From assembly GCA_036937835.1 (NCBI GenBank), contig CM072863.1, forward strand, positions 22,163,501-22,227,500: a stretch of 64,000 nucleotides of DNA, in the 5' to 3' direction. The stretch comes from Pampus argenteus. Taxonomy: Eukaryota; Chordata; Actinopteri; Scombriformes; Stromateidae. Made by a program: the position numbers and the translations under genes. Below, piece after piece: positions 55,298 to 64,000 of this stretch (position 1 is the stretch's first letter; every line of letters begins with the position of its first letter). The notes under the pieces were generated by a model. That model was given only the letters and a program-made list of their open reading frames with translations. It had not been told where the DNA came from and did no database searches.

Positions 55298-58200
55298 TTA
55301 ATACTCAATGGTCACTGCTTTTGTCTTCAGGTATTCATTGAGCGCCTCTTGTCCTGTTGGAGTGACATTTTAGTGTACAGATATTAATCAAGGCAGACTT
55401 GTGTACATTGTCTACATGCTGCCAGCAGTTGTAGTACTGCTGGGTTACTTACCACCAAGGGCAGACATGAAAGGTTTATGTTATAAAACTTAAGCAGTTA
55501 CCAGTGAGAGCCACTTCTTACTTTCTTTTATTTCATTAGTGAATGCCAATTCGCTTATGTACTAACATAAGCTAACTAGCTTGCTAGCTAAATTAGCTAA
55601 CAAAAAGTACAGATGAGACCGATGGGACTGGTATTCGTTTTGGATCCTTAGCATGGCTAAAACAATAACTGTAAAAAAAAAAAAAAAAAAAAAAGATTTT
55701 CAACATCACAAACAAAACCTGAGTGAATATTTAGTTGTACATTGTGAAGTAGAACAACATAATGAAACCAAAATCCAGAGTATTACCTTGTTAGCTCGGT
55801 GACAAGCATCAGGCTAATTCATACAGCTAACATAGCTCGCCTGCACTTTTAACTTCTCTTCTCTGTAAAATCTGAAATGTAATCTGTAATCTTATTTATT
55901 ATATTTCTGGTAATGTATCTACTTAAACTGTGTGGCTTTCTTTATTTCCTTTACTTAAATTGCATTGCATCATATACCAGTTTTTCTTACCCAGATCTTT
56001 GCCAAAGCCGGACTGTTTGAAGCCTCCAAAAGGCGAGGCCACGTCAGTCTTGTTGTAGGTGTTGACAAAAACGGTGCCAGCATTGAGCTTTTCACTGACA
56101 TACAGAGCTTTGCTGATGTCCCGCGTGAACACGCCTGACGCCAGGCCGTACTCTGTAGCGTTGGCCCTTCTCAGGACATCGTCCACTTCACTGAGGCAGG
56201 GAGAGAGAGACAAGGCAGGACAGGAGGGAGAAACAAGGGGAAAGAGGAGAGGTCAGGCTTATGATTTTGTGCACATTTTCAGACAGAGATCATGTTGTTA
56301 TAAATGTTAACGAACAACTTACCCGCTCTTGAACTTGGAAATGATCATAACGGGGCCGAACGACTCTTCTTTAGCGATGTACATGTGGTCTTGCACATCG
56401 GTAAACACAGTGGGTTCAAAGAAGAAACCTGGCAGCAGTCGCATAACAAGACAGCACGTTATAAACCTACTCTACATGAGAAACGAATATGTATTCATCA
56501 GAGGAGGGCCCCACTGATAGCCTTTTACCTGGCCGCTGGACCTGTTTGCCACCGCAGACCAGGGTGGCTCCCTCCTTGGCACCAGTCTGACAGTACTCCA
56601 CCAGTTTGTCCATGTGGGCCTTGTGGTTCTGAGGGCCGTGATCTGTGGAGCGGTCCAATGGATCTCCAATCTTCATCTTCTTGACCTCCTCAATCTGAGA
56701 GAAAAGACAATCCAAATAGTCTTTAAGTCAACCACAGAACTAGAGATGCAGTAGATGCAAAAGAGTCGCTTTGGTTTGAAAATCTCTCATCAGTATATGA
56801 GTTCGAGTTTTCTCTAAACTGAAGCATCTCTTGGATATTTCAGGCTAAACAACCATTACTACATGACTACCTCATTTTTCAGGTCATTCTGTGCATCATA
56901 AATACCAGTTTATACATGTTTTTTGTGCGTATGTATTGTTTAAGCATCTTTGTTCATTTTTGTTGGGTATTACCATCTTTGCCAAAATCAGAAGTCAGAA
57001 GTGTGAAAGAAGTAAATACTGTGAGATGGTTTCCAGAGCTGCAGTGAAGCTCATGTGCCTCCTCACTCACAAAAACCATCTCAGAGGGTTTGACCGTTCA
57101 AATACAAAACAGACACAATCACTGAGATCCAGATCGTACATTAATTCCATTTCTCTAGGTAGCTTTTTGCTGTTCGGGGTGTGAAACCAAATCGTAAGTA
57201 AAAAACATCAGCAGCGTGAGTGATTGTGACCAAAGAGATTTAAAAAAAAGACACGTACCACTTTTGTCACAAACTGGTCATGAACGCTGTCTTCCACAAA
57301 CAGTCTGCCGGCTGCGATGCAGTTCTCTCCCTTATTGAAGAACACTGAGCTCATGCCCTGAAATACAAAGACAATAACTAAACTCTTCACTTATTATTAC
57401 TTAAATATGTGCAAAATGACAAACACGCATGCTGCCCTGCGTGAGCATACCATGCGCACAGCCTTGTCCATGTCACAGTCGCTGAAGATGATGAGAGGGG
57501 ATTTCCCTCCAAGCTCCAGAGAAACTTTCTTCACGTTACTGACGGCACAGCTGTAGATGGAGGAGAACAAAGTTGGAACGTTCGCTCCTGTTTAAGAGTT
57601 TTGGAAATGAGGTCCGCCTCTCTTACCTCTTCATGATGTGTTTGCCGATTTCAGTGGAACCTGTGAAGCCCAGTTTACGGACATCAGGATGGTCAGACAG
57701 ACGCTGACCCACCAGAGCGCCTGCAAGAAAAGAAGGAGTTTAATCCACATCTACGCTGGCTTCAGTAGTCCACCTTAGACTTACTGTAATGCTAAAGGAT
57801 TTCATGATGGTTGATCTGAAGAGGGTTTTTTAATCATGCTAGCAACATGGCAATCTGGCAATCCAGACTGAAATATCTTGAAAATGATTTGATGGATTAC
57901 TATGAAATTGAGACACAGACATTCATGGTTCTCAGAAAATTAAATTGTTTGGCGATCTGACTCTGATTTCTCCTCTAGTGCCACCAGCAGGTCATAGTTT
58001 GGTTACCTGTGCAGTGATCTCAACATGGACATGATGGACTGCCATATAATTTGTTACCGACGTGTATGATTCCCAGAGGATATATTCTGCTGACTTTCAC
58101 TCCCTCCTTAGCGCTCCACCATGAAGTCTGACTTGTTTATAGAAATATCTTGACAGCTATTGGAAGGACTGCTGTGTGACATTTAGCTCACACATTAAAT

Positions 58201-61200
58201 CTCCAGCAGATGAACTGGAATAACTTTGATCTCCTGACTTTTCATTTCGCGCCATTGTCTGGTCAAATACCTGCAAAACTCACGACATAGCGCTAATTAG
58301 CAAATGTTTGCATGATAACACGATACCTGCTATTAAAATGATAGCTGCTGAACATCAACGTGCTACCCTTATCATTGTGAACATGTAAGGATGATGATGT
58401 TCATTTAGTATGTGTGTTCCTACCTGATCCAGGCAGAATATTAATCACTCCTTTGGGCAGTCCCGCCCTTGCCGCCAACTCAGCAAACTTCAGAGCTGTC
58501 AGTGGAGTCACCTGGAAACAAACATAAATTGTTTTTTTATTACTGTGGCCGCTTTCTTTTAGTCTTCTATGGATGGAGCCTGACTGTGGAGGCTGACCTG
58601 AGCAGGTTTGAGGACTATCGTGTTTCCAGCTGCCAGGCAGGCTGCTGCCTTCCAGGCCAGCATCATCAGAGGGTAGTTCCAGGGAATCACAATGGCACAC
58701 ACTCTGAGAAGAAAGACAGGAAAGTGTTGGCATGCTTCTGACATCACTGCCTGATTTAATATAGTAAGTACTCCAAAGGTTTTATTCCCACCCTATTGGT
58801 TCCTTTTTGGTGAAGGTGAGGTTACGATTGGGCCTGGCCTGGTTAATGGGGATGGTGCTGCCCTGTGAATAGAAGACGCCACATTATTTCCACATACGCA
58901 TCCATATTTGGTTGTTTCTTTGCCGTGTGTACGTATCATTTGGTGATCAGCCAAGGTTCATCTAATTTTAGGTTTTTAAAACAGCTTCCTTACTTGGATC
59001 TTGTCACACCAGCCGGCAAAGTAACGGAAGGTCTGGATGGACATGCCCACATGAGTCTTGAGGGCCAGAGTGTAAACTGCTCCGGAGTCGATGGCTTCGA
59101 TGGTGGCCAGCTCCTCCTGGTGCTGCTCCATCAGGTCAGCCAGCCTGTGGACACGGAGGTAGAGGAGACACAGAGTCAGAATAACCACTGCTGGTAGTGA
59201 ATATACTGTATATACAAAGTAAAACTCCTGCTAAATAGTTTGTATTTAAAGCATTACTTCATTGCTTCAGTACTACAAAAACATGTTATTTCAAGCACAC
59301 TGAACCCATAATAGTTATTATCAGTTCATCATATAGAAGGCCATAGAAAAAAGAAACTGCCCACTTCCTATATGTATTTGTTTATTTATTATTAATTTGT
59401 CTTTTGCAAGTTTGCTCACACAGTAGCCAGATGTGACAGGTGCCTGGTGCTGGTGGGCTTACACAGAAACCAATGTGTGTGTTAAAGCTGAAGAGTTACG
59501 CTTTGTAAGAAAAAGTGCACTAACTTGTAGATGAGTCTGCCTCTGTCTCTTGGGTTCATTTTGCCCCACTCTCCCTCTTCAAAGGCCTCCTTTGCAGCAG
59601 CCACAGCCTTGTCCACATCACTGATCTGGGCCAGAGACACGTCGCAGATGGCCTGCAGGACAGATACAGGACATACAATCACAGTGCTACACAGCAGCAC
59701 TCAACCATGTGGTATCAGTATACACTCATGTACTGGGTAAAGCATGTATGTATACCGTAAAACTAATTCTATAGTAGTGAGCTTGTCCCCTACCATGCCG
59801 TCAGTGGGGTTGATGCTCTTGTAGGTCTTTCCACCTTCCGCGTCAACAAACTCTCCATTGATGAAAAGCTGATGAGGCATCTTTATGGTCATGTTGTTGA
59901 TGTCTTTCTCCACCTGAGTAAGTGCAGTGTTTAAGACAACAAATCAACATGTTGTCTTCCCAGGCTTACAGCTGGTGATAGCTGGTCTCTCTGACGATGG
60001 CAATAAATTTCGACTTACATAGTCGACGACCAACTCCTCTTCATCGTCCTCCCCTCGCAGCTTCCTAACACACATCTGGATGAAATCCTGGAAGGTGGTG
60101 TTCATATAGACGTCCTCGTTCTGCAGCTGGCAGCTACTGGCCCTGAGCTTCGCCTCCTCCACAAGCCTGAAGATAGCGACAAGTATCAAGTGATTCAGGA
60201 TCACTCCTGGAAAACACGCTGAAAGAAAACCTACGACTAAAAACCCTCCTACCTCACAGTGGGACATTCATGAAGCTTCCAGCAAAGAAAAGGAAATTAT
60301 GTGTCACGTGTTGTAGTTAAAATATCTCAGATATAGTCCCACCATCAGTAGTTTTAAACAAATGAATGAATGAGTTATTAAACAGACAAATAAACCCTGG
60401 ATTTACCTGCTTGGAGGGGAAGGGAAGGCTTTCCTTCAATCCTTTTATTTTGTTTTTTTCCCCCATAACTGCATCTTTAAATAAGCTCAATGTACATCTC
60501 TTCTCCCACTGAATGCACCCACCCATCTCTGAACACTCCTGCAACGATGCTTTAACTCCGAGGCAGAAAACTAGGACAAATTGTGCACCACTATGAGAAT
60601 TTTTGGCCAGTTGGGACTGAATTCCTATTCTAAAAAAACGCTTCAGGGAAAAAGGATGAATTAATTGGGATATTTTGGTATAATGACCCTAAATAAATGA
60701 AACTAGTTATTAGCCTTTATTGCGTATCAGTGGTACTGTATGTGTGTCAATAAACCCTGTTATTTTTGTGCATCCAGCTCAGATTTAGCAAAACAAACCA
60801 TGTGTCTATGATCATGAAACATGATATGATTGCATGCTTGTAATTGTGGTAATGTAGAAAGTTTTGTTATTTCAGCTTCTGAATGCAGAATCGGCTAAAA
60901 GCCTTTTTGTTACCTGACCACATCCATGGAAGCAGCACCAGACTTGAAGAAATCAGTGGAGTCTTCAATCTGACTGACATTAGTCAGGATGCTCTGCCAC
61001 ACTGCCTGTGGGGAAACATTGCTGAGTGAGCACAGGATGGGCTTGCAACTCCTCCGTCAGATTTTTAGGGAATTGATAGGAAATTCTCCCCTAGACTTAG
61101 TTGGAGAGGAGACCCTACCCTCATCTGTTCGGCAAACGTTTTCTCCTCCTCAGTGAGCTCCACAGCAGCGCTGCTTCCTGAGCGAAAGTACTGAGCTGCA

Positions 61201-61244
61201 GCAATCATCTTCCCATCCTCAAACTGCAGATTCTTCACCAACAG
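55298..61244 (-). CDS. aldh1l1/aldh1l2: ALDH1L-type 10-formyltetrahydrofolate dehydrogenase, C-terminal 16 exons
   Basis: Exons (minus strand): 61119-61244, 60914-61005, 60019-60166, 59794-59913, 59525-59652, 58994-59144, 58792-58862, 58598-58703, 58424-58511, 57627-57720, 57451-57550, 57259-57357, 56529-56694, 56323-56428, 55991-56190, 55298-55353. All splice signals and phases agree, giving 616 residues. The first three exons are the carrier-like domain, with FFKSGAASMDVVR (Ser is the phosphopantetheine site). Then comes the aldehyde dehydrogenase: IPWNYPLMM, LELGGKSP (general-base Glu), FFNKGENCIAAGR (nucleophile Cys) and the end TKAVTIEY. The enzyme makes tetrahydrofolate and CO2 from 10-formyl-THF with NADP. 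The N-terminal formyltransferase exons (about 285 residues) are not seen. Whether it is the cytosolic (L1) or mitochondrial (L2) form cannot be decided without the N terminus. Confidence 0.93.
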
Positions 61245-61544
61245 CTGCAAAAACAAAAGAATGAGGCAGACAAAAAGAGAGCATGAAATCATCAATAGCA
61301 CTCATATTTTTAAATACTCGATTAGCAGTACTGTATGTAAATAGAGTCAGTAGACAAGCACTGTATTTACGAGTAAATGAAAATATTATTACATTAGTTA
61401 GCCTGGACAAATGTAAGATTTTAAATAGGCCTACATTTTAAGGACCAGGAGGGAATTTGCTAGAACTAGAAGTAAATATGGTAAACTGATTTATACCCTT
61501 ATTATACCCTGATTTATAATCCTTAATTTCCCTTCGGGGATAAA

Positions 61545-61591
61545 TAAAGTTATCTATCTATCTATCTATCCATCCATCCATCCATCCATCG
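61545..61591. repeat. TATC/CATC microsatellite, LINE-type tail
   Basis: ttcggggataaataaagtta followed by (tcta)n and (tcca)n. The preceding words look like the 3' end of a fish LINE or SINE whose tail is a tetranucleotide repeat. Confidence 0.7.
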
Positions 61592-61867
61592 TAGGCTATG
61601 GATATCTGAAAATCCAAATAAACTTTAGGTTGGTTGATTATTATTATGGTTATTTGTATGTACAAGCGTTTACAATAAAGTATTTGTGATAGAAAAAGAT
61701 AATGGCTATGTTAGGTAAAATGTAATGAATATTAAACATTGATTGGTTGGTATATGCAGTCTCGTCATCTGTTTCTGTCTGAGCATTTTTAACACAGGTG
61801 TAATTCACTCATCCACCAGGTGGCGACACTGTATTGCTGTTTTTTTTTTTCCCAGGATAACGATCCC

Positions 61868-62050
61868 AAGACCCGCCCCACTCTGCCTCTGATTGGCTGG
61901 TACTCGTTGCCTCCGTTGGTTGGATTGGTTAGGTTTGGACATGAGGAGTGAGATTGTTCGGGTTAGGGTACCAATATCAAGGTAAACGTAGTTCTACCGG
62001 TCATGACTTCGCCATCCTAGAGAAGAAAATATTACACACAGGAGACTCAC
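61868..62050 (+). promoter_or_regulatory. probable promoter with CCAAT and GC boxes
   Basis: Contains accccgcccc-type (acccgcccca) and inverted CCAAT boxes (gattggctgg near 61890 and ggattggtta near 61923) just upstream of the first exon of the plus-strand gene. It lies between two divergent genes. Confidence 0.45.
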
Positions 62051-62084
62051 AGTTTATGAGCAGATATAACAGGCAGTTTACAGG

Positions 62085-62283
62085 ATGGCTACCACTACGC
62101 TTCAGTCATTCAACGTCTTTCTGACGGACAGGTTAACCGCAGCAGCTGTAGACATCTATGGATTCGTTGAGAGGACAATACTAGACTACCAGGAGGAGGT
62201 GAACAGAGCCAAGCTGGAGAACCAGCGGCTGCAGCGGCTGCTGGACCTGGTCTACAAGCCGGAGATAAGACTGCATAAAGCAG
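62085..62283 (+). CDS. first coding exon of a fish zinc-finger-type gene
   Basis: The exon starts at ATG (MATTTLQSFNVFLTDRL) and ends GCAG before a GTACGT donor; 66 codons plus one base. The peptide RLTAAAVDIYGFVERTILDY, followed by QEEVNRAKLENQRLQRLLD and KPEIRLHKA, is the short helical N-terminal module commonly found before C2H2 zinc fingers in fish proteins. Zinc-finger exons would lie beyond 64000. The start is 0.84 kb from the last visible aldh1l exon on the other strand. The exact gene is not recognised. Confidence 0.65.
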
Positions 62284-64000
62284 GTACGTCTTTCTGCTCG
62301 CCGTGCATCCCCATACGTTATAATAAACCATTAACTAGCCATGTTAGCACCGTGTAAGGTAGTTAATATTAGGAATATTCGGCCATGTTAGCTAATAGAG
62401 AGGAGGCTATATTTTAACACCATGACAGTATATGAGAATTTTATTTCCGGTTATTATTTCCTTTAGGGCCGCCCAGTAAGAACGGTAAAGATAACGATGT
62501 CGTTATAGATAAAGGTTTTTTTTTTTAATGACATATTTATAGTATTAGTTCTCTGGTGTTGACGGACCCTTTTTATTGTGTCCAATTTTACCAAATGTAC
62601 AAACATAATATAACAATTCAGCACATCTAGATGTTCCCAGTGTCTTCTGGTACAGTGAAGCTAACACAGCGGTGCATCCCAAATCAATTCTCCAGTATGT
62701 TCTTTTATTTAACTACAAGCCTCGAGGTTTCCTCACAAAAAATATGTTTTAATGAATTGTGACCTTATTGTCACCTGTTAATTTGATTATATAGGCCTAT
62801 GTAAAATCTGACTCTTATCAATCAACAATCTCACTTAAAAAAAATAATAATAATCACAATTTCTATTTGTTTGGGTTAGATTTAAAAAAAAATGTACACG
62901 CATATCTAAATGTATGGTTTTAGCTATGTGAAGATGTCATGTCAAAACTATACATTTGTATGTGATATGTGTTAGTAATTTTTGCCTTTAATGACCTTGA
63001 GTCAACAAATAGGAACATTAAAATATTGCTACTTTCATGTCACCTCACAGTTATTGTAAATTTGACTTTCCGATTCCTAAATGATGTTCACATTAACCTC
63101 AAGTTGTAATTACAACTGGGATTTTCCTGAAAGCTCCAATACTGCCGTCATGATACTAAATGATACGCAATTAAAACATGGACGCCTCGCATGAGCCCGT
63201 GACTGACGGTCAATGTAAATGAAATTTAATGGATATAATGTCATTGCACAGTATTTTAAACCCTCATACGGCCTTCCTGAGCTGTCAGAAGACACAAACA
63301 CTTCTTTCTGATCCTTCTCATCCATCTGACAGAACTTGAACGTGGCATAAATTAACTTGAAACACTTTAAAAAGAGGTACACACGTTTTATGTCATGGCA
63401 TGCATGTGTTAGTTCATTTGTGCCAATTCTCTGTTAATGTGATGCCACATACTGTAACTGTTTTTTTTAACCTGTTTGTAATTCTAACCTGTGGCCGTGT
63501 CTGAAATGACTTTCGCTACTCTCTACCATCTCGCCACTACGTAATAGACAATCAATAGTGAACAATAAATGACGACATCATCATTCTTACAGTCACATGA
63601 CTGTAATTTCCACATCCATAAACACTGCACTGTTAGTGTCTTTTGTTTCATTGTATATAGGATAGATTTCACACTCAGACAGTAGATCTAGTGCAGTATA
63701 CAGTAAATGGTGACAACCAGACTGAATGCACAAAAAGTGCGCAAGTGAGAACAATTGAATTGATCACAGTTAGCAGACATGCAGATGCCTTTTCTCAACA
63801 GTTCTGGACCAATTAGCATCTTGCGATTCTGGAAAGTAATTTCCAGTGCAAACCCCTCCTCTTATCACTATTATGACCATCAGTCAGTTCACTAAACCCT
63901 GCACTACTTGTGTCTGCATAAAGAGCCATTTCACCCAATCACAATTAGAAGCAATTAGCTGTTATATTGTGACCTTGCTACATCATTTACCATATGAGAC
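62284..64000 (+). other. intron 1 of the zinc-finger-type gene, nothing else recognised
   Basis: No second exon, transposon end or RNA gene was seen. A 90-codon minus-strand frame at 63110-63382 has no recognisable motif. Confidence 0.5.

Noticed and set aside
63110..63382. Minus-strand frame near the end of the window considered as an upstream aldh1l exon
   Set aside because: The peptide does not resemble the formyltransferase or hydrolase domains, and splice phases cannot be matched.

Overview
The window looks like teleost fish nuclear DNA, probably from a percomorph-type or cod-like genome. It has GT-AG introns, vertebrate gene families (an ALDH1L-type aldehyde dehydrogenase, a FAM217-type protein and the first exon of a fish zinc-finger-type gene), and a dense, nested set of fish-type transposons: L1/Tx1-, L2/CR1- and RLE-type LINEs, hAT elements, Ty3/gypsy elements and Gmr1-like LTR elements. 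Everything here was read by eye from the sequence; family names are recognitions and no database was searched.

Layout. 1-2270: 3' part of an L1/Tx1-type LINE with one internal stop. 2516-3151: a candidate small three-exon gene. 3470-5460: remains of a hAT-like element holding an extreme cluster of nested hairpins, a LINE scrap and a minisatellite. 5461-8855: no recognised gene. 8856-11059: a 5'-truncated LINE with a long open reverse-transcriptase frame, on the minus strand. 11382-16440: copy 1 of a segmental duplication, with a deleted FAM217-like pseudogene, a hAT insertion and an RLE-type LINE insertion. 16840-18070: an L1 scrap, a perfect hairpin and a two-copy tandem repeat. 18801-37720: a large A-rich satellite-like array (unit about 142 bp, with higher-order repeats). 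The array is interrupted by a truncated Gmr1-like element (18872-23551), which is itself interrupted by a pol-deleted gypsy element (20761-22999), and by a solo LTR (23662-24212). 37721-44035: hAT/MITE insertions, a decayed multi-exon gene fragment, a 40-bp tandem repeat and a decayed LINE. 44041-50324: an almost intact Gmr1-like LTR retrotransposon. 50552-54420: copy 2 of the duplication, with an apparently intact FAM217-type gene. 55298-61244: sixteen exons of an aldh1l gene, minus strand. 62085-62283: first coding exon of a plus-strand zinc-finger-type gene.

How the parts relate. The two duplication copies act as each other's empty-site control: the hAT element and the RLE LINE are present in copy 1 and absent at the matching sites of copy 2. 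Target-site duplications were found for five elements: hAT 12630-13324, hAT 39248-39784, gypsy C, the solo LTR and the complete Gmr1-like element. These let the insertion order be read (array first, then Gmr1-like A, then gypsy C). The most unusual items are the Gmr1-like element, whose integrase lies upstream of reverse transcriptase although its domains are Ty3/gypsy-like; the 13-kb A-rich array with its exon-like embedded segments; and the duplication. The cellular genes at the right end (aldh1l and the zinc-finger gene) are divergent neighbours about 0.84 kb apart. The formyltransferase-coding exons expected upstream of the visible aldh1l exons are not in the window.
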